32,565 nucleotides of DNA from Candidatus Omnitrophota bacterium (GCA_030695925.1 JAUYOH010000109.1:1-32565); one strand, 5' to 3'; numbered from the stretch's first letter, positions 23,349 through 31,530 are shown. Numbers and translations are program-made. Notes: generated by a model from the letters alone, not told the origin.

Positions 23349-23372
23349 CCCGCTCTTTCTTGATAGAGCGGG
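23349..23372 (-). repeat. Intercistronic hairpin before the PDZ gene
   Basis: CCCGCTCT (23349-23356) pairs with AGAGCGGG (23365-23372), with an 8-nt loop. No T-run follows on the - strand; the ribosome site AAGGAGG comes next. It may stabilise or cut the mRNA rather than terminate it. Confidence 0.55.
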
Positions 23373-23376
23373 GCTT

Positions 23377-24807
23377 CTATTCCCCGAAGGCTTCTATCTC
23401 CCACAGGGAATATCCCCATTCTTTTTTATCTCGTTCCTTGCAATTTACCTTTATGTATCGTGCCAATTGCGGATTCTCCAGTATTATATTGACCTTTCCG
23501 CCTTTTTCCGAAGCGGTGGAATAGATTTCTTTCCAATTAGCGGCGTCCTCCGAGATATCTACTGAATAGGCCTTGGCATAAGCATTTTCCCACGTTAGGA
23601 TTATAGAGTCTACTCTTTTTACACTGCCCAAGTCGACGGATACCCACTGGGGGTCCTTAAATTCGCTGCTCCACCGCGTCTTTAAGTCGCCGTCTATGGC
23701 GTTTTTCGCGTCAAAATATTCATTTTTATCGAGATTGGGATTTTGGGCGCTCGATACCGAGGCGCTTACCGCCTGAATCGGTTTTATTAATTCAACGACG
23801 GCTTCTTCCACAGGTTGTTCCGGGACCTGTTTTTCGCCCGCTGTGATAAAACCGTAGACAGAGAATTCATACAAAGAGTTACCCCACTCTGTCCCTCTTT
23901 CAAGCATCAGGAGGCGCAGATACCTGCCTTTTCGTGCCTCAGGGAATGAAATTATATCTTTCCCACCGTTGCCGTCTTTGGCCGAATAGATCTCTTTCCA
24001 TCCCATCTTGTCGCCGGATATCTCGATCTTATAGGATTTTGAATAGGCCGACTCCCATAAGAGATCTATTCTCTTTATCTCCTGCGGCGAACCGAAATCG
24101 AAAGTCAAGAACTGCGGGTCATAATGCTCGCTGCTCCATCTGGTATTCTTATTCGCGTCGACTGCGAATTTGGGGCTATACTGTTCAAGATCTTCCCCCT
24201 GAATGGAAGAGGCCCATATTTTTTTAACAGGAAGCCGCTCGAGCGGTATCGGTCTCGGAGAATAAGTCAGGTCTTTTATGACATCGCCGTTCTCGCCCGT
24301 TATGCGGGCAGAGAACATCCAGCCCGCGAAATAATCCCTCACTTTTATTACCAACCTGTTTACGCCCGGTTGCAGCACAACGGTCAATATGTCTTCCTCT
24401 CCCATTCCTCTGGCTATATCATTTGTCAGGATGTTATTGGCGTTTAACCAGACTTTTATGCCGTCATCGCTGCGCAGGTATAATCTCGCCATTCTTTTTG
24501 ACGGAGAGTTAATTTCGACAAATGTATAAGCGGTTGAAAGTTCATAACGGCCGAAGGCGGTCTCGTCCTCAAAATCAACGTGATTTTCTACGGAATTGTA
24601 TTCCTTCCACATCTTGCCGGAGGATGCATCACCGGCTTTAGGGGACAGACTGGCCTCATTCGGGATCAGGACATCTTCGAGTCTTGAGTTTTCAAACGGC
24701 CCGCAAATTAGCCAATTGCGGATATATGTCGGATCGTAAGCAGCTGAGGCGATACCGGAGACTAAAAGCAATAGTAAAGATAAAAACATCAAGAGGCATC
24801 TATTCAT
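23377..24807 (-). CDS. Exported protein with two discoidin (F5/8 type C) domains
   Basis: 476 aa with signal peptide 1-22. Residues about 25-180 form a beta-rich domain opening 'RNWLICGPFEN' and including 'LYLRSDDGIKVWLNANNILTND', as in PA14-like or GH2-type accessory domains. Two F5/8C domains follow: about 198-320 ('FAVDANKNTRWSSEHYDPQFLTFDFG') and 350-476 ('NAIDGDLKTRWSSEFKDPQWVSVDLG'). These domains usually bind sugars or surfaces with a calcium site. No catalytic domain is seen, so it is likely a surface or periplasmic glycan-binding protein taking the place of SusD-like proteins. It lies 11 nt after the TIM-barrel gene. Confidence 0.9.
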   Translation of the reverse strand: MNRCLLMFLSLLLLLVSGIASAAYDPTYIRNWLICGPFENSRLEDVLIPNEASLSPKAGDASSGKMWKEYNSVENHVDFEDETAFGRYELSTAYTFVEINSPSKRMARLYLRSDDGIKVWLNANNILTNDIARGMGEEDILTVVLQPGVNRLVIKVRDYFAGWMFSARITGENGDVIKDLTYSPRPIPLERLPVKKIWASSIQGEDLEQYSPKFAVDANKNTRWSSEHYDPQFLTFDFGSPQEIKRIDLLWESAYSKSYKIEISGDKMGWKEIYSAKDGNGGKDIISFPEARKGRYLRLLMLERGTEWGNSLYEFSVYGFITAGEKQVPEQPVEEAVVELIKPIQAVSASVSSAQNPNLDKNEYFDAKNAIDGDLKTRWSSEFKDPQWVSVDLGSVKRVDSIILTWENAYAKAYSVDISEDAANWKEIYSTASEKGGKVNIILENPQLARYIKVNCKERDKKEWGYSLWEIEAFGE

Positions 24808-24818
24808 AATTTCCCCAT

Positions 24819-27329
24819 CTATTTAAGCAGCAAAGATTTTAAGATCTCTGCCCCGTTCTTTAGGTCCGCGCTGATCTCGTCTTCTTTATTATCCCATGTA
24901 AGCGGGTCGTAAAGGAACGCGATATGCTTTCCGTCTTTGCTCTGCACGATAGCCGGGTTTCCGTTCTTAAACGTCGCTAGCACATTATAGGGCGCATTTT
25001 CTGATTTTTTAAGGGAAAGCGCCCAATAACAAAACCCGGAGGTGCTTATATTGCCTTTTTGGACTTCGACTCTCGTTCCCTTGGCGATTCCGCCCTCGGT
25101 TAAGGCAAGGGCGAAGATATGGATCTGGTCGGCATCGGGCAATCCTATCGACATAAGCGTTTTAGCCGGGCTGACCGGGACAGCCAGATGAACCATATAA
25201 GTACCTTTCGCGTCTATGGCCGTGTGCCCGAAATGGGGCTTATTTTTCCAGTCTGAGATAGCGGGGGCGAGATAAAGCTCATCGGAGCTTCCGTCTGCGT
25301 AAACCAAAGAGACTTTTCTGCAGATATCGCCGCTACTTGAGGAAACCAAGAAGTTCGCTTTGGTATAACTCCCCTGCGGGATTTCTATAGTCTGCCCCTT
25401 GCATCGGATATTGTTAGACGCTTTATCGGATTTATTTGGAAACTTAAAGGTCACGTCCTTTCCCCTGCAGGTAAAGACCTTATTGCTCTCAGGCAGATTT
25501 TCAGCGGGATAGGTATTCCCTCCTCCGTCGAAATCGCCGTCTCTCGGGTTTTTCTTGTAACTTATCCCGTCGCTATTAAAATATTTTTCCAGGGAGACCG
25601 TTATATCTTTTTGCGAGAAGACGTCTTTGGAGATGCCGACTACCTCGAGATACCACGGCTCAGTCTCGTTATACCTCTCGTCGGTAATACCCACTTGTCC
25701 AAAGGTAATCGTTCTCTTTCCGGCGAGTGCCACTCTGTCGACAAGTGAAAGCTGTTCCATCGCGCTTCCCGAGAGGAGGATGGGGCTTGAGTCATCCGGG
25801 ATAGTCGAGACGAAGGCAAACGGCACCCATTTTTGATTGAATACCTCGGGTAAATTATTGACGATCTTAGCCTGCGCGATCTTCTCGTCGGGGTTGGTTA
25901 TATTAGGCAAAACCTCGGCGACCATCTTTTCGTACTCGCTTAAAAAGTCATTTTCCAGTAGTAACATCAAAGTTCTATTTTGTTGATAGGTCGGCAACGG
26001 CGAAGCGAGCGCGTATCCGGGGTAATATATCCAGACATTTGGTTTCTTCTCCCCCTTCACGTTGACCGCCATCTTTGCGTTTATATATTGGCCTAAGTTT
26101 GATATCGGCTTAAGGCTTCTGTCGTCCCTGATATACCCGAAATCACCCTCAAACCATTTATCATACCACTTAAACCACGCCCATCCCAGCATCCAAGGAT
26201 AGGCGGCCGTAAGGGATGACTGCCTCAGATATAATTCGGCTACGTGTCGCTCGTCATTTAACCTCGCGGCGGCGTACCCCATATTTTCAGGGGTCGCGCC
26301 GAGAAAGGTAGTGCGGAACCCGGTCTCGTTTATAAAGACAGGGAGTTTGCTCAAATCGTAATGGAATTTTGTCATATACAGGAGTTCGGCGTTAGCTATC
26401 CAGTCCCGGTTATAGTCTACGTCTAAATTGTAATGGACCGGTGAGATGAAGTCTATGCCGCTGTTTTCTTTGGTCGAAACAGGAAAGGGTGTCACCTCCG
26501 GCAATTCGGATGTATATGTTATGAGATGGTCCGGATCTATCATTCTCATATATGTAGTCTGCTCTTTCAGGAAATCGTTTATCGTCCATAAAGTGTATTC
26601 CACTAATTCGACACGCCACGGCTTCCTGTCAAGGTCATTAACTGTACCACCTGATATTATTTCTTTATCTTTTAAGACATCGGCGAAAGAAGCGTATTGT
26701 CTTTTCCAAAGTTGATTCAGGTGTCCGATGTTTTTATATTTACCTTCAAGCCAGATCGGCAGATACTTTATGGATTCGGGGCCGAGCTTCGGGACGCCGA
26801 ACCGTGCTTTGCCCGCCCAATTCAGATCAAAAAGCCACCTCTGGTCCATATCTATCGCAAGGACAGACGAGCGTCCTTTTATCTCGGTCAGGAATTTGTC
26901 GTAGAAATGTTTAGTCTCTTCCCTTAATTTCGGGTCCATAAAATCAGGAAATTCCTTGTTTGTATAGGACGTGCGGAAATATAACCCGAACTCATTTTTG
27001 TCACACCATTTTAAGATATCCTGAAGATAAGCGTCGCCGTAGAGGTCAAGGGTATTAAAACCATACTTCTTCATCAGTTCCAGTTCCTGAAGGACGACCT
27101 CGGAGGTGACTTTGCCCTTAAGCGGCCCCTGTTCAGGGCCGTAAGCATAGACCATCGCCTTCGAGTAAAAAGGCCTGCCTTTGGGGTCGATGAAGATGGG
27201 GCGCCCGTCTGTTTGGCCCAATTTAAAGAATTTGCCCTCCGGCCATCCGGTGATATCTGCGTAAACAGAAACGATCGAATACACGCTCAATACGGCAGCT
27301 AACCCGATCGCGATAACTCTCTTGTCCAT
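24819..27329 (-). CDS. Exported TIM-barrel glycosidase-like protein, divergent active site
   Basis: 836 aa from the ATG at 27329, which gives an ideal signal peptide (1-24, cut SVYA/DIT) and starts 2 nt after the previous stop; an ATG at 27392 lies inside the preceding gene. Residues 40-430 look like a clan A (GH5/GH42-type) barrel: 'KAMVYAYGP', 'ELMKKYGFNTLDLYGD', 'LPVFINETGF' with nucleophile candidate Glu335 and 'GWAWFKWYDKW'. At the place where the acid/base normally appears as Asn-Glu after strand 4, this protein reads 'VLAIDMDQRW' (Asp160, Asp162). So it either uses Asp, is a distant family, or has lost activity. The C-terminal half (about 560-830) is beta-rich and could bind sugars. 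No family number assigned. Confidence 0.75.
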   Translation of the reverse strand: MDKRVIAIGLAAVLSVYSIVSVYADITGWPEGKFFKLGQTDGRPIFIDPKGRPFYSKAMVYAYGPEQGPLKGKVTSEVVLQELELMKKYGFNTLDLYGDAYLQDILKWCDKNEFGLYFRTSYTNKEFPDFMDPKLREETKHFYDKFLTEIKGRSSVLAIDMDQRWLFDLNWAGKARFGVPKLGPESIKYLPIWLEGKYKNIGHLNQLWKRQYASFADVLKDKEIISGGTVNDLDRKPWRVELVEYTLWTINDFLKEQTTYMRMIDPDHLITYTSELPEVTPFPVSTKENSGIDFISPVHYNLDVDYNRDWIANAELLYMTKFHYDLSKLPVFINETGFRTTFLGATPENMGYAAARLNDERHVAELYLRQSSLTAAYPWMLGWAWFKWYDKWFEGDFGYIRDDRSLKPISNLGQYINAKMAVNVKGEKKPNVWIYYPGYALASPLPTYQQNRTLMLLLENDFLSEYEKMVAEVLPNITNPDEKIAQAKIVNNLPEVFNQKWVPFAFVSTIPDDSSPILLSGSAMEQLSLVDRVALAGKRTITFGQVGITDERYNETEPWYLEVVGISKDVFSQKDITVSLEKYFNSDGISYKKNPRDGDFDGGGNTYPAENLPESNKVFTCRGKDVTFKFPNKSDKASNNIRCKGQTIEIPQGSYTKANFLVSSSSGDICRKVSLVYADGSSDELYLAPAISDWKNKPHFGHTAIDAKGTYMVHLAVPVSPAKTLMSIGLPDADQIHIFALALTEGGIAKGTRVEVQKGNISTSGFCYWALSLKKSENAPYNVLATFKNGNPAIVQSKDGKHIAFLYDPLTWDNKEDEISADLKNGAEILKSLLLK

Positions 27330-27331
27330 CT

Positions 27332-27853
27332 TCAGAATAAAAACAGTCTTTTCTTTTCGTAAACCGAGACGTCCCAAATAGAGAATCCCCATTGTCCCTT
27401 CCTTTTTAGGCAGTTTATCTTTATATAGCTGGTCTTTTGCGGCTTAAAGGCTATGCTCTCCGCGCCCCCTTTACCTTCCTGCGTGGAATAAACTTCGGTC
27501 CAGTTATCCCTATCCATCGAGACTTCGATATTATACGAGGTAGCGTAAGCCGACTCCCATGTTATGACCATCTTGTCTACGTCGCAAGTTTTGCCAAAGT
27601 CTATCATAAGCCACTGCGGCTCGCTGAAACCACTGCTCCAACGGGTAGCCGGGTTTCCATCAATGGCGTTTACGGCGTAGAAATCTTCTTTTTTTTCTTT
27701 GTCCGGCGCCTGAGTCGAAGAAGCTTCGGCAAGGCGCGGTTTAAAGGGAGTACGTATATCATAGAATACGGCCTTTTCTTCTGCTTGCGCGACCAGATAT
27801 GTTGCCGTTATTAAAACCGACAGCGCTATTAAATACTTAAATTTTTTTCCCGT
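27332..27853 (-). CDS. Exported single discoidin-domain protein, start codon apparently ACG
   Basis: Read from 27853 the product has 173 aa: signal peptide 'GKKFKYLIALSVLITATYLV' ending AQA/EE, a short linker, and one F5/8C domain ('AVNAIDGNPATRWSSGFSEP', 'WESAYATSYNIEVS', 'YIKINCLKRKGQWGFSIW') close to those of the 23377 gene. No ATG, GTG or TTG exists between the upstream in-frame stop (27862-27860) and the end of the signal peptide; the first ATG (27607) is inside the folded domain. ACG at 27853 sits two bases after the preceding stop, the same spacing as the next gene's ATG, with GAGG about 10 nt upstream; GTA at 27859 is the other option. It seems to be a real gene with a rare or mutated start, or a sequence error. 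Confidence 0.75.
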   Translation of the reverse strand, partial: TGKKFKYLIALSVLITATYLVAQAEEKAVFYDIRTPFKPRLAEASSTQAPDKEKKEDFYAVNAIDGNPATRWSSGFSEPQWLMIDFGKTCDVDKMVITWESAYATSYNIEVSMDRDNWTEVYSTQEGKGGAESIAFKPQKTSYIKINCLKRKGQWGFSIWDVSVYEKKRLFLF

Positions 27854-27855
27854 CT

Positions 27856-28590
27856 TTACTTAACCTCGATTTCTTCTTTTGTGGAGACTACCGCAAAGGC
27901 GTCACCCCATTCTTTAGTCTTTGATATAAAAGCGGCAAGCCAGCGGCAATTTTTCGCAGGCGCGGCATTCGCCGGTATATGTATATCCACCACTCTTTCA
28001 TCGCTCGATTTGACATCCGCGATCGTAGCCACATAAGCGAATCCGGGCGTAGCTTTCCAGTTTTCCAGCTGGACTATCAGCTTATAATCCTTGCCGGCTG
28101 CTATACCTTTCCATGCGACTTTTACCTTTACGGTCGAACCCTTAGTGACACTCGCGGGGAAATCGACTATCTCAAATTGAAAATCAGACGATAGTATTAT
28201 ATTACTTTCTGTGCCACTGGAGACGAGCGTGTCGCTCCAATCTTTGGTTTTTGATATAAAGGCGGCGATAAATTTTGCGGTGTTTGTCGCGACGATAGCT
28301 TTAGGCATAGTAAGAGTTACTACAGTTTCATCGTTTGCCGTGGTTATAGGGGTATCTTTAAAGATGCAAACAGGCGGCTTCGTCTCCCAATCTTCCAGCT
28401 GGGTCCTTAGTATATAGTCTTTGTTGGTGGGGACATTCTTCCAGCCTACTTTTACCTTTATCGTCTCGCCGGCAGATACCTTTGTAGGATACTCGAGCAC
28501 TTTTACTTCAGCGTCAGCCGCTAAAGCGAAGTTGGAAACGAACAATACCATCAAACACGCTAAACCAAGACCCGTAATCCTTCTTGCCAT
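27856..28590 (-). CDS. Exported protein of two tandem AAFISK-motif beta modules, paralogue 1
   Basis: 244 aa, signal peptide 1-24 (cut ALA/ADA). Two tandem modules of about 105 aa follow (27-133 and 137-244). Each opens with a strand like 'VKVLEYPTKVSAGETIKVKVGWK', then 'KDYxLxxQLExW', and ends 'xAAFISKTKxWxD'. The strand pattern suggests an Ig-like beta sandwich, with conserved Trp, Tyr and Asp that could contact sugar. I do not recognise a named family. GAGGAGG lies 6 nt before the ATG. It follows its paralogue (28610-29353) by 19 nt and precedes a discoidin protein, so glycan binding is the most likely role (inference from context). Confidence 0.8.
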   Translation of the reverse strand: MARRITGLGLACLMVLFVSNFALAADAEVKVLEYPTKVSAGETIKVKVGWKNVPTNKDYILRTQLEDWETKPPVCIFKDTPITTANDETVVTLTMPKAIVATNTAKFIAAFISKTKDWSDTLVSSGTESNIILSSDFQFEIVDFPASVTKGSTVKVKVAWKGIAAGKDYKLIVQLENWKATPGFAYVATIADVKSSDERVVDIHIPANAAPAKNCRWLAAFISKTKEWGDAFAVVSTKEEIEVK

Positions 28591-28609
28591 TTAAGGCCTC
28601 CTCTCTTTT

Positions 28610-29353
28610 TTAAATAATCTTATATTTAGTTATCTCCACGTCACTCGGCGCAGAGACTACCGCAAAGACGTCATTCCAAAATTTCTTTTTAGATATAAAA
28701 GCGGCGACGAAACGGCAATTTTTGGAAGGCTTAGCCTCCGGCGGAATCTTTATGCTTACCGTTATCTCATCGGTGGGCTTAAAGTCCTCGATATTAGTCA
28801 CGTAGGCGAAACCGGGTTTTTCCCCCCAGTTCTCCAATTGGATGATCAATTTGTAATCTTTTCCGGCCGTTACGTTTGCCCATGAGATCTTCACTTTCGC
28901 TACAGAGCTCCTGCTGACGAGTGTTGGGTATTCTAATACAGCGAATTTAAAACCGGATATTATCTCTATATTTTTTTCAGTCTCTGCGACTGTCAGTGTG
29001 TCGTCCCATCCCTTCGCCTTTGATATGAAGGCGGCGATAAATTTCGCCGTCTTCGTGGACGTTATCGTCGGGGGGACGGAAAGCGTCACGGACATCTCGC
29101 CTGTCCGCTGAAGCATGGAGATATCCTGAAATATATAGATCGGGAAAGAGGAATCCTTATCCTCAAGCTGGCATCGCAGTACATAGTCTTTCTCAACCGG
29201 AAAGTCTTTCCACGATATCTTTACTTTTACCTGCTGTCCTTGGCTTACTATCTTCGGATACTCAAGTATCTTTATTTCGGTAGTGAGGCCGACTTGAGCG
29301 AGAAAGGTCATTATTAAACACGCTAAACCCACCCCTATAATCTTTGCCTTCAT
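28610..29353 (-). CDS. Exported protein of two tandem AAFISK-motif beta modules, paralogue 2
   Basis: 247 aa, signal peptide about 1-24, then two modules of the same type as in the next gene. Module 1 here matches module 1 there ('KDYVLRCQLED', 'TAKFIAAFISKAKGWDDTL') and module 2 matches module 2 ('AGKDYKLIIQLENW', 'GFAYVTNIEDF', 'NCRFVAAFISKKKFWNDVFAVVS'). So the internal doubling came before the gene doubling. First structural gene after the LacI regulator, 11 nt behind it, with AAGGGGGA before the ATG. Function unknown; probably binds the target glycan in the periplasm or at the surface. Confidence 0.8.
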   Translation of the reverse strand: MKAKIIGVGLACLIMTFLAQVGLTTEIKILEYPKIVSQGQQVKVKISWKDFPVEKDYVLRCQLEDKDSSFPIYIFQDISMLQRTGEMSVTLSVPPTITSTKTAKFIAAFISKAKGWDDTLTVAETEKNIEIISGFKFAVLEYPTLVSRSSVAKVKISWANVTAGKDYKLIIQLENWGEKPGFAYVTNIEDFKPTDEITVSIKIPPEAKPSKNCRFVAAFISKKKFWNDVFAVVSAPSDVEITKYKII

Positions 29354-29364
29354 TGAGGTCCCCC

Positions 29365-30405
29365 TTACGAGATCGGCCTACAGGAATCCCTGATCACAAG
29401 TTCAGTATCAAGGGATTTTTTAATCCCGCCTTTTTCTTTTCCTTCCATTAATTTTATCATCAATTCGGCGGCGAGCCTTCCCATCTCAGAGATAGGTTGC
29501 CGGACAGTCGTGATCTGAGGAAACAATTCCGTACATATAGGATTGTCGTCAAATCCTATTATAGATACATCTCTCGGGATTTCAAGCCCTTTTTCTCTAA
29601 TGGCTTTAACGGCGCCCAAAGCCATTTCGTCGCTGGCGATAAAGACCGCTGTCGGAAGTTCGTCAACCTCCAGGAGTTTTAGCATTTTTTCGTACGCTAT
29701 TTTTCGGTAAAAATTCCCGTCTGCTATCAATTCTTCCTTTATCGGCAATCCATTTTCCTTGAGAGCGGCTTTATAACCTTCCAGCCTCTCTATGCCCGGC
29801 TGGATATTCAGGGAGCCGTGTATCGTAGCAATTTTTTTATGCCCAAGTTTTATCAGGTATTCAACCGCCTCGTAAGCGCCCCGTCTGTTGGAGACGGAAA
29901 TGCAATTTATTTCAGGGTCTTCATAGCGGGCATTTACGACTATATAGGGAATATCACTCTTTTTGAGGATCGGGTTCACCTTCTGGGCGCCCAGTTCAAG
30001 CATAAGCCCCCCTATGTAGGTCTTATTCAGTATGCGCCTGTAGAATTCATCAAGGGGTTCATTCGCGGGATAAAGCAGTATCAGCTCACGATGTTCCGGA
30101 AATACCACGTCCCTTACCCCTTTCATCAGCTCGGTAAAAAAATACGAACCAAACATATCATCGTAAAAAGGCCATATCAGCCCTATTGAATTCACTTTGT
30201 TGCTAGCGAGACGGCTGGCGCTGATGTTAGGTTTATAATTTAATTTTGATACGGCCTCAAGGACATTTACCCTATTCGCATCTTTTACGCTGCCGAAATT
30301 ATTTATGACTCGCGAGACAGTGGCGATAGAGACATGGGCCTCTCTCGCTACATCGTCAATGCTGGGAAATTTGCCTTTTCTATGTTTTAACTTATTCCTC
30401 ATCAT
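29365..30405 (-). CDS. LacI family transcriptional regulator of the polysaccharide locus
   Basis: 346 aa. An extra 13-residue basic N-terminus precedes the LacI helix-turn-helix 'SIDDVAREAHVSIATVSRVINN' (about 15-36). The hinge reads 'LNYKPNISASRLASNKVNSIGLI'. The sugar-binding domain follows, with 'GHKKIATIHGSLNIQPGIERLEGYKAAL', 'FIASDEMALGAVKAIREKGLEIPRDVSIIGFDD' and 'TTVRQPISEMGRLAAELM'. It should bind DNA as a dimer and release or bind when an oligosaccharide is present. It is the first gene of the run and has a perfect palindromic operator right behind its own promoter, so it probably represses itself and the ten genes that follow. Confidence 0.94.
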   Translation of the reverse strand: MMRNKLKHRKGKFPSIDDVAREAHVSIATVSRVINNFGSVKDANRVNVLEAVSKLNYKPNISASRLASNKVNSIGLIWPFYDDMFGSYFFTELMKGVRDVVFPEHRELILLYPANEPLDEFYRRILNKTYIGGLMLELGAQKVNPILKKSDIPYIVVNARYEDPEINCISVSNRRGAYEAVEYLIKLGHKKIATIHGSLNIQPGIERLEGYKAALKENGLPIKEELIADGNFYRKIAYEKMLKLLEVDELPTAVFIASDEMALGAVKAIREKGLEIPRDVSIIGFDDNPICTELFPQITTVRQPISEMGRLAAELMIKLMEGKEKGGIKKSLDTELVIRDSCRPIS

Positions 30406-30419
30406 TTTTAAACTCTTTA

Positions 30420-30435
30420 AAGAAAGCGCTTTCTT
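30420..30435. promoter_or_regulatory. LacI-type operator, perfect 16-bp palindrome
   Basis: AAGAAAGCGCTTTCTT is fully self-complementary with a central CG step, the form favoured by LacI/CcpA family regulators. It lies 7 nt downstream of the -10 box of the promoter at 30443-30471, where a bound repressor would block initiation. Confidence 0.8.
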
Positions 30436-30442
30436 ATTCTTG

Positions 30443-30471
30443 AATTTACACTATGATGCGCTTTTTGTCAA
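30443..30471 (-). promoter_or_regulatory. Sigma70-type promoter of the LacI regulator and polysaccharide operon
   Basis: On the - strand: TTGACA (30471-30466), 17-nt spacer, TAAATT (30448-30443). It starts 10 nt after the stop of the second LacI gene and has the operator directly downstream. Confidence 0.75.
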
Positions 30472-30480
30472 GTAAGTTTT

Positions 30481-31530
30481 TCAGGAAAGCCATTTTTCTT
30501 CGGGGATATCCTTTTGGCAGGATCTCCTTAAGATAAGCTCAGATTTTAGCGTGACTACTTTGTTGGGAAATTTTTTCTTCGATATAGCCTCAAGAAGAAG
30601 CTCTGCCCCCACCTGCCCCATCTTTCTCATCGGCTGCCTAACTGAGGCAAGCGGCGGGTTCGAGATGCGGCTAAACGGCATATCGTCAAAACCTATAACC
30701 GCGATATCATTAGGGATATTTTTTCCTAATTCCTGAAGCATCTTCAGCCCGCCGTAAGCCTGCAGGTCGCTTCCGTATATTATAGCTGTAACCGATGGTT
30801 CCCTCTCGAGTAAGACTTTCGTCGCAAGCCCGGCTTCTTTCAGATCAAAGGTATGCTCATAGATGATCAAATATGGGTCATACGTTAACCTATCTTCCTT
30901 TAAGGCCCTTTTATATCCCTCGAGCCTGTCTTCCCATACGAGCTCCTTGAATTCTTCCGGCATTACGAGGCCGATCTTTTTATGGCCCAATTCGATGAGT
31001 TTTTTCGTTACCTTGTAACTAGCCTCGATATTATCTATCACCACACACTGGCCGTAATCCGAGTAATTATTAAGTAAGACTACCGGGATATTGTTCTTTT
31101 GTAATTTCGCTATGGTGGGACCGGAAAGATTAAGGAACGCTGTTATTAGCCCCGCAACGCCCTTTTCGCTTATTATCTTATCCAGGAATATCTCTTTTCT
31201 CTGTTCGTCGTATAGATCACGATAAACATCGACCGTATAATGTAGTTCATAAAATCCGGAGTCCTTTATAGCCTCTCTTATGCCCGTGTCTATCTCGCCT
31301 ACCAGGTGTTCGCCTGCGCGTGCGTATATGACAGCAATGTATTTAAAAGAGCGGTCATACATACCGGTCTGTCTTGCCTTTAGGTACGGGGCATAACCCA
31401 ATTCTTGGGCCTTCTTCTCTATTCTTAATTTTAGGGGCAGGCCAATGCCGGGGCGATTGTTCAGGGCTTTTGATACCGCGGCCGCGGAGACACCCAATTC
31501 CTTCGCTATATCTTTTATGGTTATAGCCAT
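30481..31530 (-). CDS. Second LacI family transcriptional regulator
   Basis: 349 aa. The helix-turn-helix is at the usual place, 'TIKDIAKELGVSAAAVSKALNN' (4-25), followed by 'LGYAPYLKARQTG' and a periplasmic-binding-protein-like effector domain with 'ELGHKKIGLVMPEEF', 'AIIYGSDLQAYGGLKMLQELGKNIPNDIAVIGFDDMPFS' and 'ASVRQPMRKMGQVGAELL'. It differs strongly from the neighbouring regulator, so it is not a recent copy; it may sense another sugar from the same glycan or control another locus. It has its own promoter (31593-31621). No perfect palindrome like the one at 30420 is seen ahead of it. AAGG lies 6 nt before the ATG. Confidence 0.93.
   Translation of the reverse strand: MAITIKDIAKELGVSAAAVSKALNNRPGIGLPLKLRIEKKAQELGYAPYLKARQTGMYDRSFKYIAVIYARAGEHLVGEIDTGIREAIKDSGFYELHYTVDVYRDLYDEQRKEIFLDKIISEKGVAGLITAFLNLSGPTIAKLQKNNIPVVLLNNYSDYGQCVVIDNIEASYKVTKKLIELGHKKIGLVMPEEFKELVWEDRLEGYKRALKEDRLTYDPYLIIYEHTFDLKEAGLATKVLLEREPSVTAIIYGSDLQAYGGLKMLQELGKNIPNDIAVIGFDDMPFSRISNPPLASVRQPMRKMGQVGAELLLEAISKKKFPNKVVTLKSELILRRSCQKDIPEEKWLS

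Noticed and set aside
27329-27392. ATG at 27392 as start of the TIM-barrel protein
   Set aside because: It lies inside the discoidin gene and adds 21 residues before a complete signal peptide; the ATG at 27329 directly after the upstream stop is preferred.
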